This document shows, one piece after another, positions 33,766-42,003 of a DNA stretch of 64,000 nucleotides. The stretch comes from JABDQZ01 sp963801985. GTDB taxonomy: Bacteria > Pseudomonadota > Gammaproteobacteria > Chromatiales > Chromatiaceae. Below the pieces are notes generated by a model. That model was not told where the DNA came from. It was given only the letters and a program-made list of their open reading frames with translations, and did no database searches. Within the stretch, counting starts at the first letter, position 1. Each line of letters begins with the position of its first letter. Location of the stretch: NCBI GenBank assembly GCA_963801985.1, contig CAWDGV010000012.1, forward strand, positions 1 to 64,000. The letters are read 5' to 3'. Made by a program: the position numbers and the translations under genes.

Positions 33766-34448
33766 TTGAGATAGTCCCCGAGTCGCTGTTTGCCTTTCGG
33801 CGATATTTCCATTGTCATCGCCTGGAAAAGCTCGGCAGTGGAAATTGCATCATAAAGCGCATTATGTGCCTTGTAATGAGGCAGGTTGTAATAAGTCATC
33901 AGATTAAAGAGACGCAAATTGCCCGGTTGAATCGTATGGTTGCGCCGTTCCATGCGGCGCTGTGCAATTGGCAGGGTATCAATTGTCTGGATAATAAACG
34001 GTGAACCGTATAACTTCTTGCAGGCGGCATTGATAAACTGTTGTTCAATAAAGGAGTAATGCACCAGCATTATTTTACCGGTCAGGCGATTTAACAGTTC
34101 GGGTAACACGCTTTCAAGCGGTTCTCCCCGGGCTACAATGTCATCGGTAATATGATGGATTACGGCGGTGGATTCTGGTACAGCAGCGCCGACATTGATG
34201 ATTTTATGCCAGGCAGTATCAAGATGGATGTTGCCTTTTTTAAGTTCAACCAGGCCAATGCTGAGTATCTGGTCAGTTTGCGGATCCAGTCCGGTCGTTT
34301 CTAGATCAAGTGATACTATCTCAAGCTCACGCCAGTCCTGTTTTTTGTCAGCCAGTGGTTGCCCAAGAAATGCACGCATGACATCTGTCCGGGCCAGTGC
34401 ATAGGCTCTTTTGCGTAAGGTTTCCTTTGGCGGATTGAATGGCCACAT
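33762..34448 (-). CDS. DnaQ-like 3'-5' exonuclease
   Basis: This DEDD-superfamily exonuclease of 228 residues has motif I in SLDLETTGLDP, motif II near HHITDDI, and motif III in HNALYDAISTAELF. It resembles the Pol III epsilon-like exonucleases that accompany DUF294/CBS genes near acetate transporters in gammaproteobacteria, where the role is not settled. I use the ATG at 34448, just after the DUF294 stop at 34453; the start at 34523 would overlap that gene deeply. Confidence 0.85.
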   Translation of the reverse strand: MWPFNPPKETLRKRAYALARTDVMRAFLGQPLADKKQDWRELEIVSLDLETTGLDPQTDQILSIGLVELKKGNIHLDTAWHKIINVGAAVPESTAVIHHITDDIVARGEPLESVLPELLNRLTGKIMLVHYSFIEQQFINAACKKLYGSPFIIQTIDTLPIAQRRMERRNHTIQPGNLRLFNLMTYYNLPHYKAHNALYDAISTAELFQAMTMEISPKGKQRLGDYLN

Positions 34449-34452
34449 GCGT

Positions 34453-36308
34453 TTAACCCAGTCTGCCTGTCTGGTAACGGTGTTCCAGGATATTCTGCAT
34501 TTCCTGGATAACGCTGAAAGCATCTTTCAGGTGTTTGCGATCAAGTTCGGATAGTTTGTTGGGTGACAGGTAATTATCCGGCTCAATGCCTTTTCTGATC
34601 TGTCGGGCCTGGTGACAGATCCGCAGTTCTGAGATAAATGCCAGGGCATCTTCAAGATTTTCTGCCATCTCGGCACTCAGGGCGCTGGTCTCACCGGCAG
34701 CCCTGAGTCGCTGGGTTGTATTGGTTGCTGCAATGCCTTCGGATAATGCCAGTAAACGCGCGATATCGGTGATAGGTACAATACCGCGATGCTTGATATC
34801 GAATGTTTCATTATGTTCGCCATCGTGAATGAGTACAAAGCGTCTGAAAAAGCCCAGAGGTGGACGGTGGGTCAGGGCATTGGCGGCCATGTAGGCAATA
34901 AAGATGCCGGCTTGCCGGGTCTGCTTTAGCGTCTCCTGTTGTAACTCTTCCAGCAGGCGCCTTTCTCCATAAACAGGACGCAGGTCGAAGAAAATACTGG
35001 ATAACATCAATGCCATTGGTTCCGGCTTGTTAATCCAGTTATTGAAGTAGCCTTTCCAGGTTTTTAATGGCTGGCGCCATTGCGGGTTACTGGCCATGGC
35101 ATCGCCGGGGCAAAATACAAATCCGCAGGCGTCTAACCCATGTGTAACTCGATGTGCGAGTTGCTTGAACCATTCAGCGTGTTCAGGCTGGTAGTCATCT
35201 GAGAGGATCAATGCATTGTCCTGGTCAGAGTGAGAGGTCTGCTCACGCCTTGCCTGTGAACCACCGGCAACCCAGACGAAATCAACCGGAGCCGGCCCGA
35301 TTTCATTGATGCTCATTTCGATCAGTTTGTAGGTGAGTGCATCGGTAATGCGCGAAACCATGTCCCCGATATGCAAAGCGGTCACGCTTGCAAGTGCCAG
35401 CTGTACCTGCAGGTCAGGTAATTTATTACTGGCGGTAACCAGTTCTTCAAGAGACTGAGCCTTGCGGATATCGCTCATCAGGAAAGCTGGGTTGCTACTG
35501 CTATGCTGGGCGATGTCACTTGCAGAGAGCATTCCTATGACTTTGCCGTCCCGGCTGACAGGAAGATGGTGAACATTTTTCTTGGTCATTACCATCAGTG
35601 CATTTAGAGCCAGAGTGTTATGTTCGATACAAAACAGTTTGGCTGACATGATTTCGCTGACTGAGGCATGGATATCCATGCCGGTGGCAACACATTTTCT
35701 GCGTATGTCACGGTCAGTGATGATACCGCGCAGTTCTTCACCTTTCATGATCATGACGGAAGACATTCTTTTTTCAGACATTGCCTTGGCTGCCTGATGG
35801 ATCGTACTGTCAATTTGTATAAATGCAGGTGGCTTTTTTAACAGCTCATGGACTTCAATTGCCATATGGGCCATGCCGCTATCAATAGCCTGTTGAAAAT
35901 GTCCGGCTGCCTGTTTCAGGCGTTTGCTTAAAGAACCACTGAAATGATCATCAAATTCAGGGGAATTGTCACGAAGTGCACGCACACTTTTACAGGGAAG
36001 CTGGTAGAGCAAGGTGTCTTCAATGGCTTTGCCTTGCTGTTCATCTGCTCGATCGTCAGGCAATTGCTGTAATAATCATTTTCAGCGAGCATGTTAAGCA
36101 GGGTACCGTCATTATCCCTGATTTCGATTGCACCACTGCGTACCAGGTAGAGAAAACGACCATCAGTTCTTCTGGTGGAAAGGGCTATTGCGCCTCAGAT
36201 AACGAATCTGAAACTTTGCGGGAAGGCATCGAGTTCTTCATCGGGGAGCAGGCTGAAAGGAATACATTCAGCAAGGAAGTTTCTGATTTCGAGCAGTTCG
36301 ATTTCCAT
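34453..36308 (-). pseudogene. cNMP-binding/CBS/DUF294 nucleotidyltransferase, N-terminus broken by indels
   Basis: The intact part (34453-36075) has two CBS repeats (VMIMKGEELRGIITDRDIR and VSRDGKVIGMLSASDIA), a DUF294 nucleotidyltransferase core (WVAGGSQARREQTSHSDQDNALI) and a C-terminal helical domain. Upstream, the family's cyclic-nucleotide-binding domain is present but spread over frames: it begins MEIELLEIRNFLAECIPF at 36308, continues out of frame as QIRYLRRNSPF, returns as DGRFLYLVRSGAIEIRDND and meets the main frame near 36040. An in-frame TGA lies at 36195-36197. Either the N-terminus has decayed or the assembly has errors here; the next gene's end shows the same. A shortened protein could start at the TTG at 36063. 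Confidence 0.75.
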
Positions 36309-36341
36309 AGTCAACAAAGAATTATTTTTTCGTAATTATTC

Positions 36342-36469
36342 ACCACGAAGCTCACAAAGAACACCAAGAAAAATACTTTTTAATTTCCTGGTCAGTTAGT
36401 TTCACTTACCGCAAAACACTCAACTCTTTCAACAAATAATCGCTTTGTGAACTTTGTGTGCTTAGTGGT
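36342..36469. repeat. Imperfect long inverted repeat
   Basis: ACCACGAAGCTCACAAAG (36342-36359) is nearly the reverse complement of the segment ending CTTAGTGGT at 36469, with a loop of about 90 bp. Repeats with CCACGAAG/CTTCGTGG-like arms occur widely as mobile non-coding elements in bacteria. It lies between the symporter and the DUF294 gene. Confidence 0.55.
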
Positions 36470-36500
36470 AAATAAAAATGATATTAGGGGAAGAGTAAAA

Positions 36501-36534
36501 AGCCCCGCCCAATCAATAAAGAAGGAGCGGGGCT
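36501..36534 (-). terminator. Terminator after the symporter gene
   Basis: AGCCCCGC and GCGGGGCT form an 8-bp GC-rich stem; on the minus strand it is followed by TTTTTAC. It should end the DUF4212-symporter transcript, so the DUF294 gene downstream needs its own promoter. Confidence 0.85.
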
Positions 36535-36546
36535 GAGGCTCAAGCT

Positions 36547-38334
36547 TTAGTGGTCAGTTGCAGATCCTGCGCCCTGAGGTACGCGGATATGCTCAACCAG
36601 TTCCTGAATATGCTCTGGTGGTCGGCAGTCACACGTGATACTGCAAATGCAACAACGAAGTTAATCAGGGCACCGACAGCGCCAAAGGCGTTAGGTGAAA
36701 TACCAAAGAACCAGTCTGGCTTCCATATCTCCCAGGAATGCTGTACCTGGAATGAAGAACCAGCCTTTGTGCTGGAACACGTATAGCAGGGTAATACCCA
36801 GGCCGGATAACATACCCGCAATTGCGGCTGTGTTATTGATGCGTTTTGAGAAGATACCCATCATCAGTGCCGGGAAGATCGAGCTGGCTGCCAGGCCGAA
36901 GGCAATGGCCACGGTCCCGGCTGCAAAGCCCGGTGGATGCAAACCAAGATAACCCGCCGCGGCGATCGCGCCTGCCATCGCAATACGTGATGCCAGCAGT
37001 TCGGTTTTTTCCGTGATATTTGGCGTAAACGTACCTTTCATCAAGTCATGCGAAATGGATGATGCAATGGCCAGCAACAGGCCTGCGGCAGTTGACAGGG
37101 CAGCAGCAAGACCACCCGCTGCAACCAGGGCGATTACCCAGTTTGGCAGTTGGGCAATTTCAGGGTTGGCCAATACCATGATGTCACGGTCAACCTTGGT
37201 CATTTCATTGCCTTTCCAACCAGCAGGTTCAGCGACGTTTTTAACGAAATCTTCGTTTTTGTCATTGTAGTACTGCAGGCGTCCATCACCATTTTTGTCT
37301 TCCCATTTCAACAAGCCGGTTTTTTCCCAGTTCGTCATCCATTGAGGAATTTTGGATATTTCAATGTTGGCAGTGACTTCTCCAACAGGACCAGTCTGAA
37401 TGGTGTTCATCAGGTTCAGGCGAGCCATTGAACCAACAGCAGGTGCTACGGTGTAAAGCAATGCGATGAATACCAGTGCCCAGCCGGCAGATGAACGCGC
37501 ATCCTTCACTTTAGGTACAGTGAAGAAACGAATGATCACGTGCGGTAGTCCGGCAGTACCTATCATCAGGGTCAGGGTATAAACAAACATGTTAAGCGTG
37601 TTACCCATTTTTGCCGTGGTGTACTCCTTAAAGCCCAGCTCGGTAACCACCAGGTCCAGCTTATCCATCAGGGTAATGCCACTGCCGTCAGCCATGGTGC
37701 CAATCAGGCCCAGCTGCGGGAACGGATTGCCTGTCAGGTTCATCGAGATGAACACGGCAGGAACCGTGTAGGCAAAGATCAATACGCAGTATTGAGCAAT
37801 CTGCGTGTAGGTAATGCCTTTCATGCCGCCAAGTACAGCGTAGATGAATACGATGCCCATGCCAGCGAACAGGCCGGTCGCATATTCAACTTCGAGGAAG
37901 CGTGAGAATGCTACGCCGATACCTTTCATCTGGCCGATTACATAGGTAATAGAGGCAAAAATCAGGCAGATGACGGCAACGATACGAGCAGTCTTCGAGT
38001 AAAAGCGCTCACCAATGAATTCAGGTACGGTGAACTTGCCGAATTTACGCAGGTAAGGCGCAAGCAACAGTGCCAGCAGTACATAACCGCCTGTCCAGCC
38101 CATCAGGAAAACCGAGCCACCATAACCAGTGAAGGCAATCAGTCCGGCCATGGAAATGAACGATGCGGCCGACATCCAGTCCGCGGCAGTCGCCATACCA
38201 TTTAATACCGGGTTAATACCTTTGCCGGCAACATAAAATTCACCAGTGGTTGATGCGCGTGCCCAGATGGCAATACCAATGTAGAGGGCAAAAGTTGCAC
38301 CAACTACCAGATAAGTTAATGTTTGAAGTTCCAT
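36547..38334 (-). CDS. Sodium:solute symporter (acetate-type, VC_2705-like), 3' end frameshifted
   Basis: This SSS-family permease has about 13 membrane segments, starting MELQTLTYLVVGATFALYIG. Motifs GLIAFTGYGGSVFLMGWTGG and IGQMKGIGVAF are typical of the subfamily paired with a DUF4212 subunit and linked to acetate and short-chain acid uptake. The main frame stops early at 36691. Family sequence goes on in a second frame (KPDWFFGISPNAFGAVGALINF) and then a third (PEHIQELVEHIRVPQGAGSATDH, stop at 36547). Two single-base shifts, near 36722 and 36635, therefore separate the parts. Sequencing error or recent decay are both possible. Confidence 0.85.
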
Positions 38335-38345
38335 GAATTCTCCCC

Positions 38346-38600
38346 TTAGTCTTCGTGAACGTCGTATTTACGATCAAGTGCATTCATCTTTTTTGCATAC
38401 ACGAAGATCAGGATAAGAAATGTATAGATAGATCCTTGTTGGGCGAACCAGAAGCCGAGTCCAACGCCACCAATCCTGATTGCGTTAAGTTGATCGACAA
38501 GCAAGATGCCAAACAGGTAGGAAACCACGAACCAGATGGTCAGTAGGATCGCCATCAGGCGGACATTTTCCCGCCAGTAAGCTGCTGCCTTGTTATCCAT
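38346..38600 (-). CDS. DUF4212 small subunit of the symporter
   Basis: This 84-residue protein has two membrane helices (LMAILLTIWFVVSYLFGILLV and FWFAQQGSIYTFLILIFVYA) and the YWRENVRL and GLGFWFAQQGSI motifs of DUF4212. It always accompanies the VC_2705-type sodium:solute symporter. It lies 11 bp upstream of the symporter in the same operon. ATG preceded by GAGGTAACACC on the minus strand. Confidence 0.93.
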   Translation of the reverse strand: MDNKAAAYWRENVRLMAILLTIWFVVSYLFGILLVDQLNAIRIGGVGLGFWFAQQGSIYTFLILIFVYAKKMNALDRKYDVHED

Positions 38601-38802
38601 AGGTGTTACCTCGAAGTGTTTATAATTATTGAGCCGAATTTATACGGTTATCCAGCAAGGTGATTTTGTAACAGTCTGGCGACGGAAATAAGAAAACCTT
38701 TTTGGATCATTTGATTGTTTTATTTATATTGATAATTGTCAAATATATCAGTGTCTTATAGGAGATGATCCAAACCGGTGCATGGCTTGAAAATAGCCTA
38801 AA

Positions 38803-38831
38803 GGTAACACTTATTCGGTATAAGTGTTACC
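38803..38831. promoter_or_regulatory. 12-bp perfect inverted repeat between divergent transporter genes
   Basis: GGTAACACTTAT and ATAAGTGTTACC flank TCGGT. No T-run follows. It lies in the 289-bp gap between the DUF4212 gene (minus) and the phosphate symporter gene (plus), about 60 bp before the latter, so it may be an operator or a 5' UTR hairpin. A partial repeat of the arm (GGAAACAC) follows. Confidence 0.55.
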
Positions 38832-38889
38832 AAAGGAAACACTACTGTTCCCTTGTGTCGGGTGGGAGAAATAATGTATATACCTGGGT

Positions 38890-40707
38890 ATGCAATACGG
38901 ATTTGTTGAAATTCTGACCTTACTCGGGTCGCTGGGGCTGTTTCTCTACGGTATGAAAGTCATGAGTGATGCCTTAATGGAGCTCGCTGGTGACCGCATG
39001 CGGTCAGTACTGGCGGCAAGCACTTCCAACCGGCTATACGCGCTACTGAGTGGTTTTATGATCACTTCGGCTATCCAGTCATCTTCAGCTACCACGCTGA
39101 TGGTGGTCAGTTTTGTCAACGCGCAGCTACTGACTTTGACTGAGGCAGTTGGTGTCATTATGGGTGCCAATATAGGCACAACGGTCACGGCATGGTTGAT
39201 TTCGATTCTTGGTTTTAAAGTCGAGATGAGCGCTATTGCATTACCGCTGGTTGGTGTTGGGTTTTTAATGAGTTTTTCCCGGCAGCATCGGTATAAACAT
39301 TTTGGTCTGTTTATTGTTGGATTTGCGCTTCTGTTTATCGGACTGCAGTTTCTCAAAGACTCGTTGCCGGATATTGGCAATCATCCACAGGTGTTGGACT
39401 TTCTGCAAAGTTACACCGAGATGGGATACCTGTCAGTTTTGCTATTCCTGCTTATTGGTACCACCCTGACTCTGATTGTGCAGTCATCCAGTGCCACAAT
39501 GGCCTTGACCCTGCTGATGACTCATCAAGGCTGGATTCCTTTTGACATGGCCGCAGCCATGGTTCTCGGAGAAAATATAGGCACCACCATTACTGCAAAC
39601 CTGGCAGCTATTGTCTCCAATTACCATGCGAAACGAGCTGCTCGGGCACACCTGGTGTTTAACCTGCTGGGTGTTTTTTGGGTTTTGCTTATTTTTTATC
39701 CTTTTATCCAGTTGATCGCTTCCCTTGTTAGTCATGTTGAAGGACAGTCGCCATTGACTTCAGCATTGGCAATTCCGGTTGCGCTTTCATTGTTTCACAC
39801 CAGTTTTAATATTCTGAATACCGTATTTTTGATCGGTTTTCTTCCTTTCATAGTCAGGATTGTTGAAAAACTGGTGCCTGAGGAAATTGAGGAAGTTATT
39901 GAAGTTGATCAGCCCAGGTACCTGGATGAAAATTCGCTGAAGTATCCGGAAACCGCCGTCAAGGCACTGTTCGATGAATCGCTTCGCTTGTTGCAGAATA
40001 CGGCCTACATGGTTATTGCCAATGGTTTAAATGTGCATCGTAAAGACCTGGAATCAGAACGGACAATTGATGAGGTGATCGAATCCTCATCCGAAATTAC
40101 GCTGGATTTCGAGAAAATCTACACTACCAAAATCAAGACGATCTATAACGCGATTCTGGAATATGCTACCCGCATACAAAGCCAGTTTGCATTGGCAGAA
40201 GAGGATGTGGAGATGGTCAGAAACCTGTTGATTGCTGACCGCAAACTGGTCCAGGTTGTCAAGAAAATCAAATTATTAAGATTAAATATCGACTATTACG
40301 CAAAGTCTGATAATGAGGCAATCAGGCGCGAATACAACCTGTTGAAACACCGTATTCTTAAAATTACGCGCATGATTCATTCGCTTGATCAAACGTCAGA
40401 TATTTCAGAGCGTATTGCAAAGCTTAAAAAACAGCGACATAAAGCCAAAAAACTGGATGTACTGAGAAATGGTCGTATCGACAAGTTGCTGCTCAGTGGT
40501 GAAGTCAACCAGAACATGGCGACTTCGCTGATGAATGACAGCCTGGAAGCCATGCGCATGGCGCAAATGCTGGTTGATATTGTGCTGTTGCTTTATATTC
40601 CTGAAGACCGGGTGGCGAATGCGGTAGAGGGTGATATTCCTCCTCCCCAACCTGGTTTCGAGGGCGTGCCGGTAAACGACCTTTCAGATCTGGACAAGAC
40701 AGCCTGA
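38890..40707 (+). CDS. Na/phosphate cotransporter family protein with PhoU-like domain
   Basis: This 605-residue protein has an N-terminal NptA/PNaS membrane domain made of two inverted repeats, each with the Gln-Ser-Ser signature (MITSAIQSSSATTLMVVSF and LIVQSSSATMALTLL), and a C-terminal cytoplasmic PhoU-like helical domain (about residues 350-570). It likely moves phosphate with sodium, or tunes cytoplasmic phosphate. The ATG at 38890 gives the conserved start LTLLGSLGLFLYGMKVMSDAL. It converges with the response regulator gene two bases later. Confidence 0.9.
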   Translation: MQYGFVEILTLLGSLGLFLYGMKVMSDALMELAGDRMRSVLAASTSNRLYALLSGFMITSAIQSSSATTLMVVSFVNAQLLTLTEAVGVIMGANIGTTVTAWLISILGFKVEMSAIALPLVGVGFLMSFSRQHRYKHFGLFIVGFALLFIGLQFLKDSLPDIGNHPQVLDFLQSYTEMGYLSVLLFLLIGTTLTLIVQSSSATMALTLLMTHQGWIPFDMAAAMVLGENIGTTITANLAAIVSNYHAKRAARAHLVFNLLGVFWVLLIFYPFIQLIASLVSHVEGQSPLTSALAIPVALSLFHTSFNILNTVFLIGFLPFIVRIVEKLVPEEIEEVIEVDQPRYLDENSLKYPETAVKALFDESLRLLQNTAYMVIANGLNVHRKDLESERTIDEVIESSSEITLDFEKIYTTKIKTIYNAILEYATRIQSQFALAEEDVEMVRNLLIADRKLVQVVKKIKLLRLNIDYYAKSDNEAIRREYNLLKHRILKITRMIHSLDQTSDISERIAKLKKQRHKAKKLDVLRNGRIDKLLLSGEVNQNMATSLMNDSLEAMRMAQMLVDIVLLLYIPEDRVANAVEGDIPPPQPGFEGVPVNDLSDLDKTA

Positions 40708-40709
40708 AT

Positions 40710-42002
40710 TTATCCCCGCGACTTTTTTGAACGTGGAATACCGAAACGCTGGCGACGTTCCCACAGGGCTTTGCGGCTGATCCCCAGTTGTTTTGCCAGT
40801 TCCGTCTCGGTCATATTGTTCTGGTGCTCCAGTACGAAATAACGAAAGTATTCTTCCAGTGAAAGATTTTCCTTCATTGCATCCTGGGAAAGTTCGGCCT
40901 GGATAGGGCGGTCAATTGCCAGTAATTCCGGCGTGATCTCGTTATTGTCGGTCAGGATGGCGGCTCTTTCAATCGCATTGGACAGTTCCCTGACATTACC
41001 TGGCCAGTGGTAACGGCGAATGGCTTCAATTGAATTTCTCGTAAAGCTGAGCTCTGCCCGGTTAAGCTGCTTTTTGGCTTTATCCAGCAGGTAGAGTGAG
41101 AGTTCGATAATGTCGTCACCGCGATCTCTTAATGGTGGTAAAACCATTTCCATGACGCGGATGCGAAAGTAGAGGTCACTGCGGAAAGAGCCTTCCTGGA
41201 CCAGTTTTCTGATGTCACGATGCGTGGCAGCAATAATGCGTACATCGTAATCGTTCTGTTGACTGTTTTGCTGCAGGATACGCAACAGGCGTGCCTGGGC
41301 ATCCATGGGTAATTCACCGATTTCATCGAGAAATAATGTGCCGCCAATTGCGGTATTGATTAAGCCGGTATTTTTATCCCCGCTATGGCCGAAAAGCTCA
41401 TGCTCAATGGCATTCTGTGGTACGGCTGCGCAATTGAAAATAACAAAGGGAGCCTGTTTTCTCTGGCTGCGGACGTGTAATGCTTGAGCCACCAGTTCCT
41501 TGCCGGTGCCAGATTCACCCAGGATTAATACAGTTGCATCGGTTGGTGCGATTTTGGTGATGCGTTGATGAATGTCCTGCATGATCTCACTGCTGCCAAC
41601 CATTTCAGTGACTAACGGTGAATCAGCTTTGGTCCGTGTTTGGGCTTTTACTAAAGGTTCCCGGCTGTGTTTTTTTACCAGTTGTAAAAGCTCATCATGA
41701 TCGAATGGTTTGGCGATATAGTCCTTGGCGCCCATCTGCATGGCCTCAACGGCAGACTGCACGCTGGAATAGGCTGTCATGATAATGACGGGTGTATCTT
41801 CAGCCTGATGTAAAACTTCGGTACCAGGTGCACCAGGGAGTCGAATATCGGTAAGGATCAGGTGGTAGTCGCTAAAATCAAACTTATCCCGGGCATCTTC
41901 AACTGAGCCTGCCTCATCGACCTGGTAGTCATGACGTGACAGAAAGCGTGACAATGCGGTGCGGATAACCTGTTCGTCTTCAATAATTAGTAGTTTTTGC
42001 AT
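40710..42002 (-). CDS. CbrB-like NtrC-family response regulator without GAFTGA
   Basis: This 430-residue regulator has a receiver domain (phosphoacceptor Asp52 in LTDIRLPG), an AAA+ domain (Walker A LGESGTGKE at 161-169, Walker B GGTLFLDEIGELP) and a Fis-type helix-turn-helix (TELAKQLGISRKALWERRQRFG). The L1 loop, which normally carries GAFTGA and touches sigma-54, reads GHSGDKNTGLINTAIGG, so the contact motif is missing and the loop is shortened. It may act as a repressor or sigma-70 activator, like other GAFTGA-less members. It lies one base after the sensor gene and most likely is phosphorylated by it. Confidence 0.9.
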   Translation of the reverse strand: MQKLLIIEDEQVIRTALSRFLSRHDYQVDEAGSVEDARDKFDFSDYHLILTDIRLPGAPGTEVLHQAEDTPVIIMTAYSSVQSAVEAMQMGAKDYIAKPFDHDELLQLVKKHSREPLVKAQTRTKADSPLVTEMVGSSEIMQDIHQRITKIAPTDATVLILGESGTGKELVAQALHVRSQRKQAPFVIFNCAAVPQNAIEHELFGHSGDKNTGLINTAIGGTLFLDEIGELPMDAQARLLRILQQNSQQNDYDVRIIAATHRDIRKLVQEGSFRSDLYFRIRVMEMVLPPLRDRGDDIIELSLYLLDKAKKQLNRAELSFTRNSIEAIRRYHWPGNVRELSNAIERAAILTDNNEITPELLAIDRPIQAELSQDAMKENLSLEEYFRYFVLEHQNNMTETELAKQLGISRKALWERRQRFGIPRSKKSRG

Positions 42003-42003
42003 G

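Noticed and set aside
36175..36399. Plus-strand frames over 35976-36399
   Set aside because: They are the reverse of the degenerate cyclic-nucleotide-binding domain and look like no known protein.
36540..36821. Separate 93-residue minus-strand gene
   Set aside because: Its sequence (KPDWFFGISPNAFGAVGALINF) is the missing C-terminal part of the symporter in a shifted frame.
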